Assembly (NCBI GenBank): GCA_964582265.1
Contig: CAZOQT010000004.1
Span: 1-57,036, forward strand
Direction: 5' to 3'
DNA from: JBAZYK01 sp964582265
GTDB taxonomy: Bacteria > Patescibacteriota > Gracilibacteria > UBA1369
DNA length: 57,036 nucleotides
Position 1 is the stretch's first letter; each line of letters starts with the position of its first letter. This document shows, one piece after another, positions 49,599-57,014 of this stretch. A program made the translations under genes and the position numbers. The notes beneath the pieces were generated by a model. The model was not told where the DNA came from. It worked only from the letters and a program-made list of their open reading frames with translations, and ran no database searches.

Positions 49599-50522
49599 TC
49601 AGTTTTTGAAAAGATTAATTTCGAATTTGCGAGCCAGTCCCTTGATTTTTTTTAAGGCCGCGCCTCCAACTATGAAAAAATTTAGACCGATGGATTTTTG
49701 ATCATCAGTAAGAGGTTTTATAAAGTATTCATTATAATCTACCATCTCAATTTGTAATTGTTTTAGCACTTCCAATTGATTTAAGTCAGCCCCAGTAACC
49801 AGAATTTTTTCTACTTCCTGATTCGTTTTCTCTTTAAAAAACTTTATTGATTTTTGTAAATCCCCCAAAGCATCAGACAAATTCTGTAATTTAGCTGAAT
49901 TACTATCAAAAATTAATCCCTTTTCCATAAGATACCAATTTATTGCGTTATTATGAGCTAAAATGAAAAGATAACCTTTATTTAAATTGGATGGAAACGA
50001 AATGTTACGCATCAAACTTAAAATTTCTGGTTCAAAAGCAATTGGGTTTAGATTACATTCTTTTTTTAAAAAATCATGATATGCGCTCACGAGTGCAGAT
50101 TTACTGGCAACCATAAAAATAATCTTCATATCTCCAAGACCATAGACGATATAGTCATATTTAAGTCTGTCTGAAGCTACCGGCATCATCATGCCAATTT
50201 TTTTATAAAGGAAGCCAACAACCGCTTCCTCATCAATTGATCCATTATAGAAAAAGGTATTTTCAAAGCATGCAGCTTCATCAAAGGTCAAAACAACATC
50301 TGCATTGTTTTTAATTTTTGCTTCTTCCATTAATTGCAAAATTTTATCACGTAATTCATCTTTTTTCATTATTTCTCCAGCAACAATTACACCTGTAGGT
50401 AAAGGTTTTTCAATAAAAAAATCCACCCTAGGATCTTCCAGAGATCCGCTTACTTTCATAAGCTGGATCAGTTTATCTGTAACATGTAAGGCAAATGGTC
50501 GTTTCTGAAAAAAATCAAACAT
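49599..50522 (-). CDS. PilM-like type IV pilus ATPase-fold protein
   Basis: The 307-residue protein starts MFDFFQKRPFALHVTDKLIQ, the pattern in which PilM begins with a short strand before an actin-like fold. LFILAHNNAINWYLMEKGLI is the second-half phosphate-loop region. VEKILVTGADLNQLEVLKQL and a NFFIVGGAALKK end follow the PilM order. PilM normally recruits PilN and PilO; neither is present in the window. Similarity is moderate, so this is family-level recognition only. It sits four bases after the PilX-like gene. Confidence 0.75.
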   Translation of the reverse strand: MFDFFQKRPFALHVTDKLIQLMKVSGSLEDPRVDFFIEKPLPTGVIVAGEIMKKDELRDKILQLMEEAKIKNNADVVLTFDEAACFENTFFYNGSIDEEAVVGFLYKKIGMMMPVASDRLKYDYIVYGLGDMKIIFMVASKSALVSAYHDFLKKECNLNPIAFEPEILSLMRNISFPSNLNKGYLFILAHNNAINWYLMEKGLIFDSNSAKLQNLSDALGDLQKSIKFFKEKTNQEVEKILVTGADLNQLEVLKQLQIEMVDYNEYFIKPLTDDQKSIGLNFFIVGGAALKKIKGLARKFEINLFKN

Positions 50523-50526
50523 AAAT

Positions 50527-50943
50527 CTATGAAGTTAATTCCTGCCAGCTGGAGATTGTAATTGTTGGGAAAATGTTAACTGAAACCTGTACTTTTCTAG
50601 TGTAATCCTGATTTATTGCGGTTATACCTATGGTCCTAGTTGGATCTGTCCCAGTGATACTAACTGTACAGGTTGTATTGTCAATGGTTATTGTGCCACC
50701 TGCATAAAAATTATCTCGGTTTAACCTGCCCAATGCTTCTTCCAGGCACCCATCAAGGTTCAAAAAAGCTTGATTGCTTATGCCCTGATATTGACTTATT
50801 TGATTGGCATTTATGTTTGAAAAGGCAATGCCAAGGGTAGCCGTCACAATTATGACAGCAGTCACAATCATAAAAAGCAGCACGATGATACCTTTTTTGG
50901 ATTTTTTAAAACAGCTGTTCGCCATGTTTACATTTATTTTCAT
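50527..50943 (-). CDS. PilX/PilV-like membrane protein of the pilus operon
   Basis: The 138-residue protein has a basic N-terminus and one hydrophobic helix (about 18-38, IIVLLFMIVTAVIIVTATLG), as PilX-type minor pilus proteins do. It lacks a G-F-T-L-x-E prepilin site. The body contains LDGCLEEALGRL and NTTCTVSITG, with two Cys that may pair. The start at 50943 is one base after the prepilin gene upstream. A Met at residue 7 is an alternative. Confidence 0.7.
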   Translation of the reverse strand: MKINVNMANSCFKKSKKGIIVLLFMIVTAVIIVTATLGIAFSNINANQISQYQGISNQAFLNLDGCLEEALGRLNRDNFYAGGTITIDNTTCTVSITGTDPTRTIGITAINQDYTRKVQVSVNIFPTITISSWQELTS

Positions 50944-50944
50944 G

Positions 50945-51499
50945 CTACTGTCTTAAAGAAATAGCAGTTTCCAAGCTTAGAGACTCATTAATATTTGGAT
51001 CATTATTCGGATTTGCTTCACTAAAAGTCAATTCAATATTAATATTTTTTCGCTCAGTTGATCTGGTTAAATTTCTTACTACAAAATTGGTTATATTCAG
51101 TTTGTCATTCGTAAGATCAATGTAAGATCCACTGCCTTCTTTCATTCTCAATTTTCTAATTATATAAGTGCCGCCAGTCGGTTTAGTCAGCGTCTTGGTG
51201 TATGTATCAAAAATAATGCTTGGACTAATTCCTGGATAGGTTAATGTCAAAACGCCTGGGTTAGTATTAAAGGTCGAGCTAGCTGTAACAACGCTAGTTG
51301 CACCCCTGATGCGCTGAGAAATTAAGTTCATCACAGTTCTGGCATTAAAAGAAAGTTCTCTTTCCCCTTGAACTTTTGCCGTACCAATTAGCAGATTTTG
51401 TCCAATTCCAATAATAAACATAAAGGCCAGCACGGAGAGCGCGATATAAACAATAATTTCAACCAGCGTAAAACCTGATTTACAAATGGGCCTGTTCAT
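50945..51499 (-). CDS. Prepilin-like minor pseudopilin (PulJ/GspJ type)
   Basis: MNRPICKSGFTLVEIIVYIA is a prepilin leader with Gly cleavage site and Glu5, followed by a long hydrophobic helix (about 10-32). The rest (about 150 residues) is β-rich, with the string LISQRIRGATSVVTASSTF and repeated polar strands. It would be a minor pilin. Its ATG overlaps the stop of the preceding gene by one base (TAATG), so translation is coupled. Confidence 0.82.
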   Translation of the reverse strand: MNRPICKSGFTLVEIIVYIALSVLAFMFIIGIGQNLLIGTAKVQGERELSFNARTVMNLISQRIRGATSVVTASSTFNTNPGVLTLTYPGISPSIIFDTYTKTLTKPTGGTYIIRKLRMKEGSGSYIDLTNDKLNITNFVVRNLTRSTERKNINIELTFSEANPNNDPNINESLSLETAISLRQ

Positions 51500-52368
51500 T
51501 AGTCATGTAAATTATCAATATGTTCATATCTTACACTTCCGTCAATCATGGTTACATAAAAAGTGAAATCTGCATGCTCCATTTCTTCTGTAAAGAAAAA
51601 ATGATCCAAGGATATTATTCCCGAATGCGCAGGTAAAACCACATTAGTTACATCAAGCTCAACTCCGGAAGACTGTCTACCACGGGGACTTCCTGTATTA
51701 TTATATTTCCAGACAATATTAGAAGCCATTTTTACTTCTTCTATCTTGGCTCCGTTGTCCCATTCACCTTTAACTTTATCAATCGTAATAGGCACATTTC
51801 CCATATTTTGTAATGTTATACCCGCAACTCTATGCTCATCTGAACTTAAATAGGCACCGCTTAAATCTATTAATAAGTTGGCAGCTTCTTCACAACCGCC
51901 TCGTTCCATCCAATTTGCCAAATATTCTTTAACACTTTCTTGCCCCACACTGCCCGTAGTGTAATTCCAGGTTACTGTCACTGTAACTTGTTTAGTGTAA
52001 ACATCTGTTTTAATGCCACCAAGAGCACAAGCAGCGTTTCTGGTAGCATCAGTAACATTTACTACTCGGGTAAATTTTCCAACAGTATCTTGAGTTCCAT
52101 TAAATGCCCAATATCCACCAGCTCTAGTTAGTCCATGATCTCCATTAGTGAGATTGCTAAAATTTTGATCACGAATGGAGCGCACAGCTTCTAATCCTTG
52201 CTGCACCAGCATATCCGCCTGTAATTTACTGGTGTCTCTTATACTTGTGTCATAGCCCCCTATGTATAAAGGTACAATTGCAGAAACCAGAATTACAAAA
52301 ATACTGGTAGCAATAATTACTTCTATTATGGAAAGGCCTTTTTTATTTTTAAAAAGCTTTATTTTCAA
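51499..52368 (-). CDS. Prepilin-like protein with N-terminal pilin helix (PulI/PilV type)
   Basis: KNKKGLSIIEVIIATSIFVI is a prepilin leader in which the usual F-T is replaced by L-S while Glu5 is retained. Residues 30-289 contain a VLQQGLEAVRSIRDQNF-like segment (VQQGLEAVRSIRDQNFSNL), as in PilV or PulI, then an extended C-terminal domain of unknown fold. It begins the upper pilus operon of five genes. It lies divergent from the RlmI-like gene with about 46 bases between start codons. Confidence 0.8.
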   Translation of the reverse strand: MKIKLFKNKKGLSIIEVIIATSIFVILVSAIVPLYIGGYDTSIRDTSKLQADMLVQQGLEAVRSIRDQNFSNLTNGDHGLTRAGGYWAFNGTQDTVGKFTRVVNVTDATRNAACALGGIKTDVYTKQVTVTVTWNYTTGSVGQESVKEYLANWMERGGCEEAANLLIDLSGAYLSSDEHRVAGITLQNMGNVPITIDKVKGEWDNGAKIEEVKMASNIVWKYNNTGSPRGRQSSGVELDVTNVVLPAHSGIISLDHFFFTEEMEHADFTFYVTMIDGSVRYEHIDNLHD

Positions 52369-52377
52369 GAATTTTAG

Positions 52378-52407
52378 TTTACAAACAACTGCATTATAGC
52401 ATATATA
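52378..52407 (+). promoter_or_regulatory. Promoter of the RlmI-like gene giving a leaderless transcript
   Basis: TTTACA (52378-52383) is followed after 18 bases by TATATA (52402-52407), and then after exactly seven bases by the ATG at 52415. The spacing repeats that of several other genes here. Confidence 0.5.
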
Positions 52408-52414
52408 ACTAACG

Positions 52415-53299
52415 ATGAATACATTTCTACCATTTTATCAAAAAATTAAAAAATACCTTCAGGCAAATAACTTGGAGGCATATCGACTTTATAATCGTAG
52501 CATTAGATCTTTGCCAGTAGTTATTGATATTTACGCTGATAACGCCGTAATTCATGTTTTTGATATTATCAATTCCGAAAAAATTAAAATGATTGAGCAG
52601 GATTTAACCAATTTGCTTAAAATTGAAAATTTTTTCTATAAAAATCGAACTAAGCAGGATTTGAATCTACCTAAATCAACGCCAAAAAACATTGTGGTCA
52701 CTGAATATGGTAGCCAATTTCATATCAATTTATCTGATTATTTGGATACAGGCTTATTTTTAGATCATCGTGAAACTCGTAAATGGGTTCAATTACAAAG
52801 CAAAAATAAAATTGTATTAAATACTTTTGCTTACACTGGATCATTTAGCATTTATGCCGCAAAAGGTGGTGCCTCCAAAACTTTCAGTGTGGATTTGTCA
52901 AAAACTTATTGCGACTGGATAAAGAAAAATCTGGAATTGAATAATCATCCACTTGAAAAAAACTGGGTTTACAAAATGGACACTTTTGAATTTTTCAAAT
53001 ACGCCAAAAAGAAAAATTTACATTTTGACATTATAATTATAGACCCACCTACTTTTTCAAAAAATAAAAGCGAGCACTTTTCTGTCCAAAAGGATCATCC
53101 CAAATTAATAAATGATGCATTGGAATTATTAAATCCAAACGGCTTTATTGTATTTTCCAATAATAAAACCGACTTCTCTCTGAATCAAAAAGCCTTATTG
53201 CCATGCACAATTGAAGATATTACACAAAAAACTATCCCCACAGATTTCATTTCAAAAACTATACAAGCCCACACTTGCTTTCTGATTAGAAAAAAGTAA
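52415..53299 (+). CDS. SAM-dependent methyltransferase, RlmI/RlmK type
   Basis: RlmI methylates C5 of cytosine 1962 in 23S rRNA. The 294-residue protein lacks the N-terminal PUA domain of full RlmI but keeps the core. YLDTGLFLDHRETRKWV is followed by the SAM motif LNTFAYTGSFSIYAAKGGA, an acidic KTFSVDLSKTYCDWI, and IIIIDPPTFSKNKSEHF with the DPP catalytic motif. An HFDIIIIDPP strand is typical. The N-terminal 100 residues (NTFLPFYQKIKKYLQANN) are specific to this subgroup. The catalytic Cys of the m5C mechanism is not obvious. rRNA is the likely substrate. tRNA-Gly(CCC) begins 19 bases past the stop and may be cotranscribed. Confidence 0.85.
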   Translation: MNTFLPFYQKIKKYLQANNLEAYRLYNRSIRSLPVVIDIYADNAVIHVFDIINSEKIKMIEQDLTNLLKIENFFYKNRTKQDLNLPKSTPKNIVVTEYGSQFHINLSDYLDTGLFLDHRETRKWVQLQSKNKIVLNTFAYTGSFSIYAAKGGASKTFSVDLSKTYCDWIKKNLELNNHPLEKNWVYKMDTFEFFKYAKKKNLHFDIIIIDPPTFSKNKSEHFSVQKDHPKLINDALELLNPNGFIVFSNNKTDFSLNQKALLPCTIEDITQKTIPTDFISKTIQAHTCFLIRKK

Positions 53300-53317
53300 T
53301 ATATGCGCGATATTGTT

Positions 53318-53391
53318 GCGGTATTGGTTCAATGGTAGAACGCGGCCTTCCCAAGGCTGAAACACGGGTTCGATTCCCGTATACCGCTCCA
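53318..53391 (+). tRNA. tRNA-Gly, anticodon CCC
   Basis: The 74-base cloverleaf has acceptor GCGGTAT (53318-53324) with ATACCGC (53381-53387), discriminator T and encoded CCA (53389-53391). The anticodon stem CGGCC/GGCTG (one G-T pair) encloses TTCCCAA, so the anticodon is CCC at 53350-53352. The T arm is ACGGG-TTCGATT-CCCGT. It reads GGG glycine codons. It is the second glycine tRNA in the window. Confidence 0.96.
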
Positions 53392-53407
53392 GTGCTCGGA
53401 AAATAAT

Positions 53408-55681
53408 TTACAAGCTGCTTTGAGTCTGGCTTGTTTGTTGTAAGAGGGACTGCTGAGTTTGCGGTGCATTTTGCGGGTCTTCTGGTGGCTTTTCTTTGAT
53501 ACGCACAAACATGTATTCATAATTTTTCTTTGGATCGCCCCAACTTGGATAAACTTCTTTTCCAACTGATTTTATTCCATCTGGAATTGGGAAGTCTTCT
53601 TTTGGCTTATTTTTCAAAATTTCGACTAAAAATTGGTGAAAAATAGGATCAGATGTGTACAAACTATAAGCATTGCTTCTCAAATTGCTGCCATTTGTAT
53701 TTCCAACCCATACTCCAACCGCAATTGAAGGAGTGTAGCCAATTGTTAAATCATTATTTGGGACATTATAGCCTCGCACAACTTTGTTAGATGTTCCAGT
53801 TTTGGCAGCCACGTTTTGACCTGGTATAGTTAAAAGATTTCGCCAAGAGCCGGCCGGACGGGCCCAAATATCACTTAGCATATTATTAATAATATAGGCT
53901 ATTTGTGGATCAATAACTTGTGCACCAGTTTCTTTTGAGTCAAATTTTTCGATCAAGTTTCCATACCGATCTTTAACTTCAAGGATTGGGTTTGGCTCCG
54001 CAAATTTGCCTTGATTGGCAAATACACTATAAGCACCTACCATTTCAATTAGTGAAACTTCACCGCTACCAATTGCCATGGGCCAGCCATAATTAAAAGT
54101 CCAACCATGCTGTAAATTTTTATTAAATTCATTTTTAAATTCTCTTAAGCTTTTTACTCCAAGCTTTTCTACAAAATCTAAAATTTTATCTTCTTCCCCC
54201 GCAACGAAATATGCCTTAATTGCAGGAATGTTTCTTGAACCGCCTAGAGCTTGTCTAATAGTCATGGGACCTATGTAATTTCCATCATAGTCTTTTGGTA
54301 TGTCTTTATGATTAAATAAAGTTTTATAATCATTCAAATATGTCCCAGAGCCAATTCCAGCATTTTGAATTGCTGCTGCGTAAACTAAAGGCTTAAAAGA
54401 AGATCCCGGCTGTCTTGGACTTAAAGCCACATTAACTTGACCATCAATGCTTTCATCCCAAAAATCTCTGGAGCCAACCATTGCCTTAACGTGGCCATTT
54501 TTTGGATCCAATGCTATTAATGAAGCATTATTTGCACCCAATCTTGCATTGGCAGCTGCATGATCTTTTACAGCCTTTTCTGCAAGCTTTTGCATATTTG
54601 GATCAAGTGTTGTTGTAACCTGCAATCCACCATTTTCTACAACTTCTTTTCCATAACGTTTTTCTAGGAAATTTTTAACATAAAAAACAAAATGTGCGTT
54701 TTCAATTTTTACTTTTGGTTTAATAAATTTTAGGCCTAAACCTTCTTTCCAAGCTTCTAAGAAATCAGGTGTTTTAATGTATCCACTTTCAACCATCCTT
54801 TGTAATACAAGATCTTTGCGTCCCCAAACATAATTAGAATCTTGCGGGGAAGTACACGTGTAACTTGGATCTTCTGCATTGCAAAATCCTATTAAATCTT
54901 TCACATGCGGTCCGAATGGAGAATAGTATGAAGGCGCTTTAGGAAGGGCGGCCAATATGCTGGCCTCTACCAAACTTACGTTATTTGCCGATTTGCCAAA
55001 AAAAGTTTGAGCGGCTGCTTCAACTCCAAAAGCGTTTGAACCATAGGCGATTTTATTTAAATACATTTCTAAAATGTCCTCTTTTTTATATGCCCACTCC
55101 AATTTCATTGCTAGAAGAATTTCTTTTATCTTTCTATCATAAGTTCTTTCTGGAGAAAGAAAAACATTTCTTGCCAATTGTTGAGTTATGGTTGACGCAC
55201 CCTGCGCAATTCCATCTGCCTGGAAATTTTTTATTTGTGCGCGAACAATTCCAATTGGATCAAAACCAAAATGATAATAGAAATTTTTATCTTCAATGGC
55301 TAAAGTTGCATTTGTAATTTTGGGATCGATTTCTTTTAATGAAATATATTTTCTGTTCTCTTTTGCAAAAATTTGATATAGCTCCTGTCCGTTGAGATCA
55401 TATATATGTGTTGTCTCTGCAAATCCAAGGTTTTTAATATTGGAAATATCCGGCAAGTTACGCCCAAAAGTTAAATAAAGTGAAATAACCGCATCAAGAA
55501 TTATTAAAAAAATTATACCAAATACTTTTAAAATAATTTGCGCAGGTTTTTTGAACGAAACAAATTTTCCAGAATGCTTCTTAAAAATATTTTTTAACGC
55601 GGAAAAATATGAATGATGATTTTTTTCTAAAAAAATTTTTTCCGCGAACTGGTTTAAAATATTTTGATGATCTTTGCTCAT
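53408..55681 (-). CDS. Class A penicillin-binding protein (transglycosylase-transpeptidase)
   Basis: PBP1a-type enzymes polymerise and cross-link peptidoglycan. The 757-residue protein has a cytoplasmic N-terminus (1-50), one membrane helix (51-70), a GT51 transglycosylase domain (TNATLAIEDKNFYYHFGFD with the catalytic Glu, GASTITQQLARNVFLSPER, RKIKEILLAMKLEW) and a transpeptidase domain. The latter carries the active-site PRQPGSSFKPL (Ser427), the ALGGSRNIPAI motif and KTGTSNKVVRG. The tail is Gln/Pro/Ser-rich (PQNAPQTQQSLLQQ). It implies a peptidoglycan wall. Promoter at 55704-55731. It converges with tRNA-Gly(CCC). Confidence 0.95.
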   Translation of the reverse strand: MSKDHQNILNQFAEKIFLEKNHHSYFSALKNIFKKHSGKFVSFKKPAQIILKVFGIIFLIILDAVISLYLTFGRNLPDISNIKNLGFAETTHIYDLNGQELYQIFAKENRKYISLKEIDPKITNATLAIEDKNFYYHFGFDPIGIVRAQIKNFQADGIAQGASTITQQLARNVFLSPERTYDRKIKEILLAMKLEWAYKKEDILEMYLNKIAYGSNAFGVEAAAQTFFGKSANNVSLVEASILAALPKAPSYYSPFGPHVKDLIGFCNAEDPSYTCTSPQDSNYVWGRKDLVLQRMVESGYIKTPDFLEAWKEGLGLKFIKPKVKIENAHFVFYVKNFLEKRYGKEVVENGGLQVTTTLDPNMQKLAEKAVKDHAAANARLGANNASLIALDPKNGHVKAMVGSRDFWDESIDGQVNVALSPRQPGSSFKPLVYAAAIQNAGIGSGTYLNDYKTLFNHKDIPKDYDGNYIGPMTIRQALGGSRNIPAIKAYFVAGEEDKILDFVEKLGVKSLREFKNEFNKNLQHGWTFNYGWPMAIGSGEVSLIEMVGAYSVFANQGKFAEPNPILEVKDRYGNLIEKFDSKETGAQVIDPQIAYIINNMLSDIWARPAGSWRNLLTIPGQNVAAKTGTSNKVVRGYNVPNNDLTIGYTPSIAVGVWVGNTNGSNLRSNAYSLYTSDPIFHQFLVEILKNKPKEDFPIPDGIKSVGKEVYPSWGDPKKNYEYMFVRIKEKPPEDPQNAPQTQQSLLQQTSQTQSSL

Positions 55682-55703
55682 GCTAACTTTATTCTTGAGG
55701 AGG

Positions 55704-55731
55704 ATACTATCATCTCACAAATAAATGACAA
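55704..55731 (-). promoter_or_regulatory. Promoter of the penicillin-binding protein gene
   Basis: On the minus strand TTGTCA (55726-55731) and TAGTAT (55704-55709) are 16 bases apart. The T run of the upstream terminator touches the -35 box. Confidence 0.45.
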
Positions 55732-55764
55732 AAAAAAGACCCCGTTTTTGCGGGGTCTTTTTTT
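55731..55764 (-). terminator. Strong terminator of the lysine-rich peptide gene
   Basis: AAAGACCCCG and CGGGGTCTTT form the stem (55735-55744 with 55751-55760), and A/T runs flank both sides. It follows the peptide stop by 11 bases on the minus strand and is likely bidirectional. Confidence 0.88.
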
Positions 55765-55775
55765 GTAAAGAAAAA

Positions 55776-55880
55776 CTATTTTTTCTTCTTCTTTACAACC
55801 TTTTTAGCAGCCTTTTTTACAGGCTTTTTAGCTACCTTCTTTACAACCTTTTTAGTAGCCTTCTTTTTCTTCATCACCAT
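55776..55880 (-). CDS. Lysine-rich histone H1-like peptide, 34 residues
   Basis: The frame from ATG 55878-55880 to TAG 55776-55778 encodes 34 residues, of which more than half are Lys. They form repeated KKVV, VAKK and AAKK units (for example KKVAKKPVKKAAKK). Such composition is like the C-terminal tails of histone H1 and of bacterial HU or Hc1 proteins, which bind DNA non-specifically. It has its own promoter and a strong terminator, so it looks like a real, highly expressed gene. A second ATG two codons later (55872-55874) is also possible. DNA or RNA binding is inferred from composition only. Confidence 0.75.
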   Translation of the reverse strand: MVMKKKKATKKVVKKVAKKPVKKAAKKVVKKKKK

Positions 55881-55903
55881 GGAAGAGAAAGGGTTAAAAA
55901 ATA

Positions 55904-55940
55904 ATTGTCTTTCAGAAACTATGACGTTACAAATCGTAAC
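55904..55940 (-). promoter_or_regulatory. Promoter with overlapping inverted repeat before the lysine-rich peptide
   Basis: On the minus strand TTGTAA (55927-55932) and GACAAT (55904-55909) are 17 bases apart. The -35 box lies within the inverted repeat GTTAC-AAATC-GTAAC (55926-55940), which could be an operator. The 155 bases beyond (55941-56095) are extremely AT-rich with many A and T runs; I see no gene there. Confidence 0.45.
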
Positions 55941-56095
55941 AAATTTTTTTTTAGATGTAAAGTTTTTAAAACAAAAAATAAAATTTTCAGTGATTTAAAA
56001 AAAAATATTTTTCAAAATTAATTTTTTTATTTTTAAAAATCATTTCACAAAAAAATTTTTATCAATTATGCTGCACGTGAATTTAGATTAAAATT

Positions 56096-56581
56096 ATGCA
56101 AATTAAACAAATTGAAATTTACACTGACGGAAGCTGTAAAGGGAATCCTGGCCCAGGTGGTTGGTGTGCAATCATTTTGCAAAAATCCAGTGAAATTCCA
56201 TATCAGATTTTACAAGGTAATGAAAATTTAACTACAAACAACCGTATGGAAATGTTGGCGGTGATTGAAGCGTTAAAATTTATCACAAAAAATCATCTGC
56301 AAAATTCTGAAATAAATTTATATTCAGATTCTAATTTAGTAATTCAAACTCTTACTCAAGGATGGAAAAGAAAAGCTAATAAGGATTTGTGGGAAGAGTT
56401 GGATGGTTTAGCTGAAGCACTAGACGTTAATTATGTTTGGGTTAAAGGGCACGCAAAAAATAAATGGAACAATGAATGCGATAAAATTGCACAGGCAGAG
56501 TCTTTGAAAGCTTCAAAAAATATTTCTGGTAAAAAATATTTACCACCAAAGAAAAAAGGAACACAACAAGAATTATTTTAA
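56096..56581 (+). CDS. rnhA: Ribonuclease HI
   Basis: RNase HI cuts RNA in RNA-DNA hybrids. The 161-residue protein has EIYTDGSCKGNPGPGGW with catalytic Asp11, NNRMEMLAVIEAL with Glu, INLYSDSNLVIQTL with Asp, and VWVKGHAKNKWNNECDKIAQ with His and the final Asp. Length fits the family. The basic C-terminal tail (KKYLPPKKKGTQQELF) is a little longer than usual. A TAGATT box ends six bases before the ATG, so this start may also be nearly leaderless. Confidence 0.97.
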   Translation: MQIKQIEIYTDGSCKGNPGPGGWCAIILQKSSEIPYQILQGNENLTTNNRMEMLAVIEALKFITKNHLQNSEINLYSDSNLVIQTLTQGWKRKANKDLWEELDGLAEALDVNYVWVKGHAKNKWNNECDKIAQAESLKASKNISGKKYLPPKKKGTQQELF

Positions 56582-56596
56582 AATTTATACACAAAA

Positions 56597-56622
56597 AAAG
56601 AGCGTAAAAAAATACGCTCTTT
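56597..56622. terminator. Bidirectional terminator between rnhA and trxA
   Basis: AAAGAGCGTA (56597-56606) pairs with TACGCTCTTT (56613-56622) around a six-base loop, with A and T runs on the flanks. It separates the convergent stops. Confidence 0.85.
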
Positions 56623-56634
56623 TTAAAATGTAAA

Positions 56635-56955
56635 TTACATCAAAGCATCCAGCTTTTGTTTTAGTGCCTCTTCGCTTTGAAATCCAACGACCTTATCTAC
56701 CAATTCTCCATTTTTAAAGAAAATAAGTGTTGGTATGCTTTGAATACCATATTTTTCACCTACTTGCTGATTTTCATCAACATCGAGTTTGCCAATTTTA
56801 ACTTTTCCTTTATAAGCTTCAGCTAGTTTGTCCATTATCGGTGCCATCATCTTGCATGGTCCACACCATACTGCAAAAAAATCTACCAGCACCAGCCCCT
56901 GTTCTTTTAAAACTTCCTGTTCAAAATTGCTGTCGGTAAAAGTAAAACCTGCCAT
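56635..56955 (-). CDS. trxA: Thioredoxin
   Basis: The 106-residue protein starts MAGFTFTDSNFEQEVLKEQG and has VDFFAVWCGPCKMMAPIM, with active-site Cys31-Gly-Pro-Cys34, KIGKLDVDENQQVGEKYGI, and IPTLIFFKNGELVDKVVGF containing the cis-proline. It reduces cytoplasmic protein disulfides. No signal peptide is present, in contrast to the two exported thioredoxin-fold proteins at 12-14 kb. No thioredoxin reductase gene is in the window. The promoter lies at 56986-57014. Confidence 0.97.
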   Translation of the reverse strand: MAGFTFTDSNFEQEVLKEQGLVLVDFFAVWCGPCKMMAPIMDKLAEAYKGKVKIGKLDVDENQQVGEKYGIQSIPTLIFFKNGELVDKVVGFQSEEALKQKLDALM

Positions 56956-56985
56956 AAATTTATATGAAGAGATAAATGCTGGTCA

Positions 56986-57014
56986 ATTGTAGGCCTCTTT
57001 TGTTTAAAAACCAA
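56986..57014 (-). promoter_or_regulatory. Promoter of trxA
   Basis: On the minus strand TTGGTT (57009-57014) and TACAAT (56986-56991) are separated by 17 bases, giving a leader of about 25-30 bases. Confidence 0.55.
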
